From assembly GCA_964529005.1 (NCBI GenBank), contig CAZGUH010000040.1, positions 1 to 34,456 on the forward strand: a stretch of DNA of 34,456 nucleotides, given 5' to 3'. The notes below the pieces were generated by a model that had not been told where the DNA came from, ran no database searches, and was given only the letters and a program-made list of their open reading frames with translations. This document shows, piece by piece, positions 7,651 through 14,167 of the stretch. Position 1 is the stretch's first letter. Each line of letters starts with the position of its first letter. Origin of the DNA: CAZGUH01 sp964529005 (GTDB lineage: Bacteria > Actinomycetota > Acidimicrobiia > Acidimicrobiales > Ilumatobacteraceae). A program made the position numbers and the translations under genes.

Positions 7651-8382
7651 GTGGCCACTGTCCTGCCTGACGCCGACGTCCACGAGTGGATCAGCTTCGA
7701 GGACCCTGACGAGCAGCGCACCTGGATGATCGACGCCACCTTCATGCGCTCGGAGTGGACCTGCATCTACGGGAGCGGGTGCCAAGGCGTGCTCGACGGC
7801 CCCGCAGAGCACCTCGTGCAGGGCTGCTGCAGCTACGGCGCGCACTTCGTCGACGAGGACGACGTCGCCACCGTCGTGCGCTCCGTCGTGCGGCTGACAC
7901 CCGAGGTGTGGCAGCACCACAGGAAGGCCAAGCGCAAGGGCTTCCTCGAACCCGATGGCGACGGTGGCACGAAGACCCGCGTCGTCGACGACGCCTGCAT
8001 CTTCCTCAACCGGCCGGGCTTCCCCGGAGGGGTCGGCTGCGCGCTCCACATCGCAGCGGTCGCGGCCGGCGAGCGGCCGCTCGACTGGAAGCCCAACGTG
8101 TGCTGGCAGCTGCCGCTGCGCCTCACCGATCACACCGACGACAACGGGCATGTCACCTCGACGTTGCGCGAGTGGAAGCGGCGCGATTGGGGCGACGGTG
8201 GCCTCGAGTTCCATTGGTGGTGCACCGAGTCGCGCGATGCGTTCGTCGGGAGCGAGCCGGTGTACCGCTACCTGCGCGACGAGATCGTCGAGATGGTCGG
8301 CCCGAAGGTCTACGAGATGATGGTCGGCCTCCTCGAGCGCGGGCGCTGGACTCCCCTGCCGCACCCCGCCGTCCGCCGCTGA
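7651..8382 (+). CDS. Cys-rich conserved hypothetical protein (YkgJ-like metal-site pattern)
   Basis: A 243-residue soluble protein. Cysteines are arranged as C38-x5-C44, then the pair C59-C60 in QGCCSYGAHF. A second set follows around residues 116 and 131 in DDACIFLN and GGVGCALHIAA. A CC pair followed later by GxGCxLH recalls the YkgJ/DUF3109 group of presumed iron- or zinc-chelating proteins; this is a weak family guess. The rest is rich in Trp and charged residues, and no membrane segment is present. GTG 7651 is the start that fits the leaderless pattern. It is convergent with the GroES-like gene, with 10 bases between them. Function unknown. Confidence 0.75.
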   Translation: MATVLPDADVHEWISFEDPDEQRTWMIDATFMRSEWTCIYGSGCQGVLDGPAEHLVQGCCSYGAHFVDEDDVATVVRSVVRLTPEVWQHHRKAKRKGFLEPDGDGGTKTRVVDDACIFLNRPGFPGGVGCALHIAAVAAGERPLDWKPNVCWQLPLRLTDHTDDNGHVTSTLREWKRRDWGDGGLEFHWWCTESRDAFVGSEPVYRYLRDEIVEMVGPKVYEMMVGLLERGRWTPLPHPAVRR

Positions 8383-8392
8383 CGCGCAACGG

Positions 8393-8776
8393 CTACAGAT
8401 ACAGCCCGGTGCTGGCCTCGATGCGCGACGCGGCGACCGCATGGATGTCGCGCTCTCGCAACATGATGTAGTCCTGCCCGCCGACTTCGACCTCGTAGCG
8501 GTCTTCCGGGCTGAACAGCACGCGATCGCCCACTTCTGCCGAGCGGACGTTCTGACCGAGGGCCACGACCTCCGCCCACACCAAGCGCTTGGAGACCTGG
8601 GCGGTGGCGGGGATCAGGATGCCGGCGGTGGTGCGCCGCTCACCCTCCTTGTCCGGGATGCGCACGAGAAGGCGATCGTTGAGCATCTTGATCGGGAGTT
8701 TCTGGTCGCCGACGGCCACGCAGCGCAGGGTACCCGGTCCGCCCGCCGAGCGCGCCGGCTGGGCGGTGGCGGTCAT
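8393..8776 (-). CDS. GroES-like co-chaperonin family protein with N-terminal extension
   Basis: A 127-residue protein, longer than the usual 95-100 of GroES. Residues about 28-115 match the chaperonin-10 fold: LNDRLLVRIPDKE, the mobile-loop region TTAGILIPATAQ, AEVVALGQNV, VGDRVLFSPED and YIMLRERDIHAV. The roof hairpin region is shortened. The first 27 residues are an extra, low-complexity start; translation from the in-frame ATG at codon 31 would remove it. No groEL is beside it, so it may be a stand-alone paralogue and its GroEL partner is unproven. ATG 8776 overlaps the stop of the small membrane protein gene by 4 bp. Confidence 0.8.
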   Translation of the reverse strand: MTATAQPARSAGGPGTLRCVAVGDQKLPIKMLNDRLLVRIPDKEGERRTTAGILIPATAQVSKRLVWAEVVALGQNVRSAEVGDRVLFSPEDRYEVEVGGQDYIMLRERDIHAVAASRIEASTGLYL

Positions 8777-8940
8777 CGAATCTTGCCGATGTGCCGGCGG
8801 CGGCGGCTCAGCACCACCACGGCAACGACGGTGACGAGCACGAACGCGACGGCGATCGCACGGTCTCCTGCCGAGCCGGTGTCGGCGATCTGAGCCCCTG
8901 CCCCCTGGACGAGCGCGACGACGAGCACGAGCGCGTCCAC
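8773..8940 (-). CDS. 55-residue membrane protein upstream of the GroES-like gene
   Basis: A short gene read directly from the bases. The sequence starts MDALVLVVALVQGAG and contains a second hydrophobic stretch, AIAVAFVLVTVVAVVVL, at about residues 28-44. It ends in a strongly basic tail (SRRRRHIGKIR). This predicts two membrane segments with a cytoplasmic C-terminus. The TGA stop overlaps the next ATG by 4 bp (ATGA), which is good evidence for translation. The GTG start at 8940 lies 6 bases after a CATACT hexamer. Family and function are unknown; it could anchor or couple expression of the GroES-like protein. Confidence 0.6.
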   Translation of the reverse strand: MDALVLVVALVQGAGAQIADTGSAGDRAIAVAFVLVTVVAVVVLSRRRRHIGKIR

Positions 8941-8946
8941 GGCCCG

Positions 8947-8952
8947 AGTATG
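8947..8952 (-). promoter_or_regulatory. Possible -10 element (CATACT) before the small membrane protein
   Basis: CATACT on the minus strand ends 6 bases before GTG 8940 in the short gap after hisF. No Shine-Dalgarno sequence is visible. It would separate the chaperonin-like pair from the his operon. Confidence 0.4.
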
Positions 8953-8997
8953 CGCGACACCGCCGCGCCGTGCGGGGGCTTTGAGGCGACCTTGACG

Positions 8998-9777
8998 TTA
9001 TTGGACCGAAGGAACCACCGGCCGAACGAGGACGCCGGCGGCGCTCAGCGCGGCCTTCGCATCGGCCACCGTGTACTCCCCGAAGTGGAAGATGCTGGCC
9101 GCCAGCACCGCGTCGGCGCCCGCCTGCACCACGCCCTCCACCAGGTGGTCGAGCGATCCGACGCCTCCGCTGGCGATCACCGGGACGCCGACCGCGTCGC
9201 TCACCGCGCGGGTGAGTTCGATGTCGAACCCGTCGCGGGTGCCGTCGCGATCCATCGACGTGAGCAAGATCTCCCCCGCCCCGCTGGCCGACGCCCGCTG
9301 CGCCCACTCGATGGCGTCGATGCCGGTGGGCGTCCGGCCGCCGTGCAGGAACACCTCGAACCCGTCGGCGCCGGCGCGCCGCTTGGCGTCGATCGCGCAG
9401 ACGACGCACTGGCTGCCGAACTCGGCGGCGATCTCCTCGATGAGCTGCGGTCGCTGGACGGCGGCGGTGTTGATGCTCACCTTGTCAGCGCCGGCGCGGA
9501 GCATGCGCCGGGCATCCTCGACGCTGCGGATGCCTCCCCCGACGGTGAGCGGGATGAACACCTGATCGGCGGTGCGGCGCACGACGTCGACCATCGTCTG
9601 GCGATCGTCCGACGACGCGGTGATGTCGAGGAACACCACCTCGTCCGCTCCCTCCGCGTCGTACCGCTGGGCCAGCTCGACAGGATCACCGGCGTCCCGC
9701 AGGCCGACGAAGTTGACGCCTTTCACCACCCGACCGTCGGTGACGTCGAGGCAGGGGATGACGCGCGCGACCTTCAC
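8998..9777 (-). CDS. hisF: Imidazole glycerol phosphate synthase, cyclase subunit
   Basis: The HisF (beta/alpha)8 barrel uses ammonia from HisH to convert PRFAR to imidazole glycerol phosphate and AICAR in histidine synthesis. It is 259 residues, as usual. The active-site Asp is in the opening RVIPCLDVTDGRVVKG and the second catalytic Asp in CVVCAIDAKR. Phosphate-binding loops are TVGGGIRS and VIASGGVG, and EILLTSMDRDGT is typical. GTG 9777 overlaps the hisA stop by 4 bp. It is the last his gene of the cluster. Confidence 0.96.
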   Translation of the reverse strand: MKVARVIPCLDVTDGRVVKGVNFVGLRDAGDPVELAQRYDAEGADEVVFLDITASSDDRQTMVDVVRRTADQVFIPLTVGGGIRSVEDARRMLRAGADKVSINTAAVQRPQLIEEIAAEFGSQCVVCAIDAKRRAGADGFEVFLHGGRTPTGIDAIEWAQRASASGAGEILLTSMDRDGTRDGFDIELTRAVSDAVGVPVIASGGVGSLDHLVEGVVQAGADAVLAASIFHFGEYTVADAKAALSAAGVLVRPVVPSVQ

Positions 9778-10517
9778 GACGTCGCCCGTGCAGGTCCGCG
9801 GCGTGCGACCTCGACAGCGGCGGACACGTCGAGCAGGCCTTCGTAGATCGCGCGGCCGGTGATGATCCCGGCGATCCCGGGGATCGCGGCGAGCGTGGCG
9901 ACGTCGTCGATGCGCGCGACCCCTCCGCTGGCGATGACCGGCAGCGGCGACCGGGCCGCCACGTCGCGCAGGCCGTCGACGTCGGGGCCGGCGAGCGCCC
10001 CGTCGCGGGCGATGTTCGTGATCACCAGCGCGCTGGCCGCGGGATACGCATGGATCAGGTCGTCCAGCCGGCGGCCGCTGCCCTGCGTCCACCCGTGCAC
10101 CGCGACCTCGCCGTCGCGATGGTCGAGTCCGACCGCCACCGGGACGAACTGCGCGGCGGCGTCGACGAGACTGGGATCGGCGACGGCCGCTGATCCCATC
10201 ACCACCCGGGCGACCCCCGCGGCGGCGAGCGCCTCGGCATCGGCCGCGGAGCGGACGCCACCGCCGGTCTGGACGCGGGCCCGCCCGGCGACGGCGGCGG
10301 CGATGTCGGCGACGATCGGCCGGTTGACGGCGTCGCCCGAGCGCGCCGCGTCGAGATCGACGACGTGGATCCACGCCGCCCCGGCGTCGGCGAACCGCAC
10401 CGCGACGGCGACCGCGTCATCGCCGTAGTCGGTCTCCTGGGCGTAGTCGCCGTACAGCAACCGCACCACACGCCCGCCGCGCAGGTCGATCGAGGGAAAC
10501 AGCTCGGCGCCGCTCAT
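9774..10517 (-). CDS. hisA: ProFAR isomerase, HisA/PriA type
   Basis: Converts ProFAR to PRFAR, an Amadori rearrangement. The 247-residue barrel has the general-base Asp in FPSIDLRGGRVVRL, the phosphate loops TGGGVRS and IASGGVAR, and the second catalytic Asp in ITNIARDGALAGPD. In many actinobacteria this gene is priA and also serves tryptophan synthesis (TrpF). Sequence inspection cannot decide between mono- and bifunctional forms, and no trpF is in the window. Both ends overlap neighbouring his genes by 4 bp. Confidence 0.94.
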   Translation of the reverse strand: MSGAELFPSIDLRGGRVVRLLYGDYAQETDYGDDAVAVAVRFADAGAAWIHVVDLDAARSGDAVNRPIVADIAAAVAGRARVQTGGGVRSAADAEALAAAGVARVVMGSAAVADPSLVDAAAQFVPVAVGLDHRDGEVAVHGWTQGSGRRLDDLIHAYPAASALVITNIARDGALAGPDVDGLRDVAARSPLPVIASGGVARIDDVATLAAIPGIAGIITGRAIYEGLLDVSAAVEVARRGPARATS

Positions 10518-11149
10518 CGGCGCACCGCAGCGCTCAGACGGACGAAGTTGGCGAGCAGCGCGAGACCGGCGTGCGCGGACTTCTCCGGGTGGAACTGCGT
10601 GGCGAAGACGTTGCCGTGGCGCACGGCAGCGGTCACCGTGACGCCGTAGTCGCACGTCGCCGCGACGTGCGACGGATCGTCGGGGACGCCGTGCAGGGAG
10701 TGCACGAAGTAGAACCACGGCGCTGGGCCAAGCCCGGCGAGCATCGGATCGTCGCCGGTGGCGCGCACCTGGTTCCATTGCATCTGGGGGCGCTTCACGT
10801 CGGGGGGCAGCCACCGCACGGAGCCGGGGATGATGTCGAGACCCCGGGCGTCGGGGCTCTCCTCGCTGCTCGTGAACAGCATCTGCATGCCGACGCAGAT
10901 GCCGAGGAACGGGCGGCCGGACGCGACGGCGGCGGCGGGCACGTCGCCGAGCTCGGCCTGGCGCAAGGCGCGCATGCACGCGCCGAACGCCCCGACGCCG
11001 GGGAGCACGACGGAGTCCGCATCGCCGATGAGGCCGTGGTCGGCGGTGAGCCGTGCGTCGGCGCCGGCACGCTCGAGCGCGCGCTGAGCGGAGCGCAGGT
11101 TGCCGATGCCGTAGTCCAGCACCGCGACGAGCGGCCGCGCGGCGCTCAC
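10514..11149 (-). CDS. hisH: Imidazole glycerol phosphate synthase, glutaminase subunit
   Basis: Class I glutamine amidotransferase that feeds ammonia to HisF. It has 211 residues. The N-terminus is VAVLDYGIGNLRSAQ, the nucleophile Cys is in FLGICVGMQMLF, and the His-Glu of the triad is in ATQFHPEKS. YFVHSLHGV is the usual HisH interface segment. The GTG start at 11149 overlaps the hisB stop by 4 bp; no better in-frame start exists nearby. Confidence 0.95.
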   Translation of the reverse strand: MSAARPLVAVLDYGIGNLRSAQRALERAGADARLTADHGLIGDADSVVLPGVGAFGACMRALRQAELGDVPAAAVASGRPFLGICVGMQMLFTSSEESPDARGLDIIPGSVRWLPPDVKRPQMQWNQVRATGDDPMLAGLGPAPWFYFVHSLHGVPDDPSHVAATCDYGVTVTAAVRHGNVFATQFHPEKSAHAGLALLANFVRLSAAVRR

Positions 11150-11751
11150 AACACACCCTTGGTCGACGGCACTCCGCCGCCCTCGACGCGCACCGCGTCG
11201 CGCAGCGCCTTGGCGAGACCCTTGAACGTCGCTTCGATGATGTGATGCACGTTGCGCCCCCGGCGCAGGGTGACGTGGAGCGTGATCCCTGCGGCGGTGG
11301 CGAACGACGTGACCGCGTGTTCGGCCAGCTGGGGATCGAACGGCGGTGAGCCGAGCGGCAGGCACTCCGGCAGCTCGACCTCCCACACCACGAACGGGCG
11401 GCCGGACAGGTCGAGGGCGACCTCGACGAGGGCCTCGTCGAGCGGGTAGAGCCCGCTGGCGAAGCGACGCACGCCGGCCTTGTCGCCGAGCGCGGAGCGG
11501 AACGCCTCGCCGAGCGCGATCGCCACGTCTTCGACGGTGTGGTGTGTGTCGATGTGCACGTCGCCGGTCGCCTGGACGCGCAGGTCGAAGCCGCCGTGGC
11601 GCCCGAGTTGGTCGAGCATGTGGTCGTAGAACGGGATGCCGGTGGAGATCTCCGTGCGGCCCTGGCCGTCGAGATCGATGCTGAGCGCGATGGAGGTCTC
11701 GGCGGTCGTGCGCTCCCGCGTGGCGCAGCGCCCGGGCGCGATGTCCGTCAT
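11146..11751 (-). CDS. hisB: Imidazoleglycerol-phosphate dehydratase
   Basis: Dehydrates imidazole glycerol phosphate to imidazole acetol phosphate. It is the monofunctional 201-residue form. The manganese-binding repeats are visible as FYDHMLDQLGRHGGFDL, DTHHTVEDVAIALGEA and NVHHIIEATFKGLAKALRDA. The end is the usual STKGVL. ATG 11751 overlaps the hisC stop by 4 bp. Confidence 0.96.
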   Translation of the reverse strand: MTDIAPGRCATRERTTAETSIALSIDLDGQGRTEISTGIPFYDHMLDQLGRHGGFDLRVQATGDVHIDTHHTVEDVAIALGEAFRSALGDKAGVRRFASGLYPLDEALVEVALDLSGRPFVVWEVELPECLPLGSPPFDPQLAEHAVTSFATAAGITLHVTLRRGRNVHHIIEATFKGLAKALRDAVRVEGGGVPSTKGVL

Positions 11752-12869
11752 CGCGATGCCCCGGTGGCGAGAACCTCGCCGAGGGCGGCGAGGAACGCAT
11801 CGTTCTCCGCCGGTGTGCCGATCGTGACGCGCAGGCAGCCGTCGAGGCGTGGCCAGCCGCTGCAGTCGCGGATCAGGACCCCGCGATCGAGCAACCCTTG
11901 CCAGACCTGGCGACCCGGCGCGCCACGGGTGCGGAAGAGGATGAAGTTCGCCCCGCTCGGCACGACGTCGATCGGCAGCGCGGCGAGCGCGTCCCCGACC
12001 CGGGTGCGCTCGGAGACCACCTGCGCGACGCGCTCTTCCATCGCGTCGACGTGACGCAGCGCGAGCACACCGGCCAGTTGCTTGGCGGCGTCGAGATGGT
12101 ACGGAAGCGTCACCTTGTCGAGCTCGGCGACGAGCCAGCGCGGCCCGACGAGGTAGCCCAGCCGAGCGGCGGCCATGCTCCACGTCTTCGAGAACGTGCG
12201 CACGACGACGAGCGGCGTGCTGTCGTCGACCAGCTCGAGCGCGCTCCACTCGGCGAACTGCGCGTAGGCCTCGTCGACGACGAGAAGCCCGGGGGCGAGG
12301 CCGAGCACCTCCTCGACGACGTGACGCGGCTCGATCACGCCCGTGGGGTTGTTCGGCGAGCAGAGGAACGTGACGTGCGGCGACCCTTCGTGGAGCACCC
12401 GCTTGACCTCGTCGAGATCGAGCGTGAACGCGGCCGTGCGCTCGCCCTCCACGACGGTCGCGCCCGTGAGGCGGGCGATGTGGCCGTGCAGTTGGTAGGT
12501 CGGCTCGAAGGTGGCGACCGCGCGCCCAGGACCGGCGAACGTCAGCAGCAGCGTCTGGAGCGCCTCGTTGGAGCCGTTGGCGGCGAAGACCTGCTCGGGC
12601 CCGACGCCGTGGAACGCGGCGATCGCCGACCGCAGCGCCGTGGCCGAACGGTCGGGGTAGCGGTTCCAATCGATGCCGGCGACCGCACGGGCGTACTCCT
12701 CCCGCCACGCGTCGGGGGGCGGCGCCGCCGACTCGTTCGTGTTGAGCCGCACCGGGACGTCGACCTGGGGTGAGTGGTACCCCTCCAGCGCCCTCAGGTC
12801 GTCGCGCACCGCGACGCGCGGGGAGGCTGCCGCACCCGCGGCTGTGTCGTCGACGCCGGACCCGTTCAC
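11748..12869 (-). CDS. hisC: Histidinol-phosphate aminotransferase
   Basis: PLP enzyme that aminates imidazole acetol phosphate to histidinol phosphate. It is 373 residues, fold-type I. Key pieces are RLNTNESAAPPP near the start, YPDRSATALR, NGSNEALQTLLL, CSPNNPTGV, VVDEAYAQF, and the PLP-lysine motif RTFSKTWSMAAARLGY. The frame is open 59 codons further upstream, but GTG 12869 is chosen because it gives the family length and lies exactly 7 bases after TAACCT. It is the first gene of hisC-B-H-A-F; hisD, hisG, hisI and hisE are not in the window. Confidence 0.94.
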   Translation of the reverse strand: MNGSGVDDTAAGAAASPRVAVRDDLRALEGYHSPQVDVPVRLNTNESAAPPPDAWREEYARAVAGIDWNRYPDRSATALRSAIAAFHGVGPEQVFAANGSNEALQTLLLTFAGPGRAVATFEPTYQLHGHIARLTGATVVEGERTAAFTLDLDEVKRVLHEGSPHVTFLCSPNNPTGVIEPRHVVEEVLGLAPGLLVVDEAYAQFAEWSALELVDDSTPLVVVRTFSKTWSMAAARLGYLVGPRWLVAELDKVTLPYHLDAAKQLAGVLALRHVDAMEERVAQVVSERTRVGDALAALPIDVVPSGANFILFRTRGAPGRQVWQGLLDRGVLIRDCSGWPRLDGCLRVTIGTPAENDAFLAALGEVLATGASR

Positions 12870-12876
12870 GCCAGCG

Positions 12877-12882
12877 AGGTTA
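12877..12882 (-). promoter_or_regulatory. -10 element (TAACCT) of the his operon
   Basis: TAACCT-N7-GTG on the minus strand before hisC. This predicts a leaderless his transcript, which leaves no room for a leader peptide attenuator or T-box at this promoter. Confidence 0.5.
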
Positions 12883-12972
12883 CCGACCGCGGTGGCCGCC
12901 CTCCCGTGCCATTCCGGCCGTGCCACTCCGTGCGCCGACGGGCGCCGCCGCGGGTCCGGCAGACTGGCGCCC

Positions 12973-13236
12973 ATGACGACCCCCAGCGCATCCGGCAGCA
13001 CGGCATCGGGCGACGGCGGCCGCACGGCGATCGAGGCCGAGCTCACCGTGGTCGCCGACGCGATCGATCGCTACCGCGAGCGCATCGCCGGCCTGGCGAC
13101 GTCGACGGGGGCCGGAGCGCGCGCCAGCGGTTCGTCGGACGGGGCCGACGATCTCGTGGCGGCGATGCACGAAGCGGAGCGCTCGCTGCGATCGGCGCAG
13201 CGACATCTCGTGCGCGCCGTGAAGCTGGCTCGCTGA
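12973..13236 (+). CDS. Small helical hypothetical protein
   Basis: An 87-residue protein. The first 15 residues are Ser/Gly/Thr-rich. Then come two charged helical stretches (AIEAELTVVADAIDRYRERIAGLA and, after a flexible Ser/Gly/Ala linker, DDLVAAMHEAERSLRSAQRHLVRAVKLAR shown in part), giving a likely helical hairpin. No family recognised and no membrane segment. ATG 12973 is preceded by CAGACT-N7, a weak leaderless signal. It is divergent from hisC and convergent with the small RNA. The frame extends upstream, but that part would overlap hisC antisense and is not credible. Confidence 0.6.
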   Translation: MTTPSASGSTASGDGGRTAIEAELTVVADAIDRYRERIAGLATSTGAGARASGSSDGADDLVAAMHEAERSLRSAQRHLVRAVKLAR

Positions 13237-13262
13237 CGTCCAGCGGGAAACGGAAAGAGCCG

Positions 13263-13296
13263 AAAAAGTGGCGACGGCCCCTTGCGGGGCCGTCGC
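13263..13296 (-). terminator. Strong intrinsic terminator, minus strand
   Basis: GCGACGGCCCC (13271-13281), a TTGC loop and GGGGCCGTCGC form a perfect 11-bp hairpin. On the minus strand it is followed by CACTTTTTC (T run at 13267-13263). It should end the small RNA. On the plus strand no T run follows, so for the gene ending at 13236 it would at best be a weak stop. Confidence 0.8.
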
Positions 13297-13361
13297 TCCT
13301 GCGACGCCAGGCGGCGGATCCCGGCATCGCCCGCAAACCAGGTGGCGGGAACCTGGTTGGT
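13263..13361 (-). ncRNA. Probable stand-alone small RNA, possibly 6C-like
   Basis: A roughly 99-base transcript predicted on the minus strand in the 179-base gap between the gene ending at 13236 and nth. A good promoter lies just upstream. The RNA would fold into three stems. Stem 1 is AACCAGGT (13358-13351) with ACCTGGTT (13343-13336), loop TCCCGCC. Stem 2 is GCGATGCC pairing with GGCGTCGC (one G-U) around a C-rich loop. Stem 3 is the 11-bp terminator. Loop 1 (CCCGC) can also pair with GCGGG just after stem 1. Two C-rich loops followed by a terminator recall the actinobacterial 6C RNA, but the loops are C-rich rather than having six consecutive C, so the class is uncertain. No ORF fits. Confidence 0.55.
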
Positions 13362-13367
13362 GACGCA

Positions 13368-13396
13368 AGCTTACACTTGGCGCCCACCGATGCCAA
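13368..13396 (-). promoter_or_regulatory. Promoter of the small RNA
   Basis: On the minus strand TTGGCA (13396-13391), a 17-base spacer and TAAGCT (13373-13368) form one of the best housekeeping-type promoters in the window. Transcription should begin near 13361. It lies just downstream of the nth stop at 13416, so it is separate from nth. Confidence 0.65.
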
Positions 13397-13415
13397 GCAC
13401 CAGCGGGGGTGATCG

Positions 13416-14096
13416 TCAGCGTTGACGGGACCCGCGGGCGGCTCGCGAGATGCGTGGCACGAGCGACGACGGGCAGATGTCGGACAGGACGCACTCGCCG
13501 CAGCGCGGCGCCCGGGCGACGCAGATCTGCCGGCCGTGCAGGATCATCCGCAGCCCGAACGGACCGCGCTCGCGCGGAGGCAGGAAGTCGTTCAACTCCA
13601 ACTCGACCTTGACCGGGTCGTCGAAGGCGGTGATGCCGAGCCGCTTGCTGACGCGCAGCACGTGCGTGTCGACGGGAAGGCCGGGCAGCCCGAACGCCAC
13701 GCTGCGCACGACGTTGGCGGTCTTGCGCCCGACGCCGGGCAGGGTGGCGAGATCGTCCAACTCGGTCGGCACGTCACCCCCGAAGCGCTCCACCACGCCG
13801 TGCGCCATTCCGAGCACGCTGCAGGTCTTGCTCTGGTAGAAGCCGGTCGAGCGGACGATCTCCTCGACGTCGGTGGGATCGGCGTCCGCCAACGCCTCGG
13901 GCGTGGGATAGCGGGCGAACAGCTTCGGGGTCACCATGTTCACCCGCGCGTCGGTGGTCTGCGCCGACAGGATCGTGGCGGTCAGCAGCTCGAACGGGGT
14001 GTGGTGGTCGAGTTCGCACCGGGCATCGGGGTACGCCTCCGCCAGCCGGCGTGCCACCTCTCGCGTGCGCCCCTTCGCCGTCCGCGGTGTGCCCAT
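13416..14096 (-). CDS. nth: Endonuclease III
   Basis: DNA glycosylase/AP lyase that removes oxidised pyrimidines. It is 226 residues. The helix-hairpin-helix LPGVGRKTANVV carries catalytic K125, and D143 lies in PVDTHVLRV. The 4Fe-4S ligands C192-x6-C199-x2-C202-x5-C208 are intact. ATG 14096 is chosen because the family starts near here and TACCCT lies 7 bases upstream. Upstream codons in frame would overlap the divergent mshD gene. The basic C-terminal tail is typical. Confidence 0.95.
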   Translation of the reverse strand: MGTPRTAKGRTREVARRLAEAYPDARCELDHHTPFELLTATILSAQTTDARVNMVTPKLFARYPTPEALADADPTDVEEIVRSTGFYQSKTCSVLGMAHGVVERFGGDVPTELDDLATLPGVGRKTANVVRSVAFGLPGLPVDTHVLRVSKRLGITAFDDPVKVELELNDFLPPRERGPFGLRMILHGRQICVARAPRCGECVLSDICPSSLVPRISRAARGSRQR

Positions 14097-14103
14097 CGGT
14101 CCG

Positions 14104-14109
14104 AGGGTA
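14104..14109 (-). promoter_or_regulatory. -10 element (TACCCT) of nth
   Basis: TACCCT-N7-ATG on the minus strand, a leaderless layout. It lies back to back with the mshD promoter in a 71-base gap. Confidence 0.5.
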
Positions 14110-14153
14110 CGCGCGCGCCGGGCACAAGCCGTCGCCGTGCCACACGGTCCTCG

Positions 14154-14159
14154 TAGCCT
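14154..14159 (+). promoter_or_regulatory. -10 element (TAGCCT) of mshD
   Basis: TAGCCT is 8 bases before GTG 14168, with no Shine-Dalgarno sequence. Confidence 0.45.
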
Positions 14160-14167
14160 CGGTCCTC

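Noticed and set aside
5123..7729. An 868-residue open frame on the plus strand
   Set aside because: It crosses the NYN gene antisense and the nuclease gene out of frame. Its protein is Arg/Ala/His-rich with no motif, as expected of a high-GC shadow frame.
8941..8997. TTGACG on the plus strand as a promoter
   Set aside because: No -10 at a suitable distance and no plus-strand gene downstream; it lies at the end of hisF.
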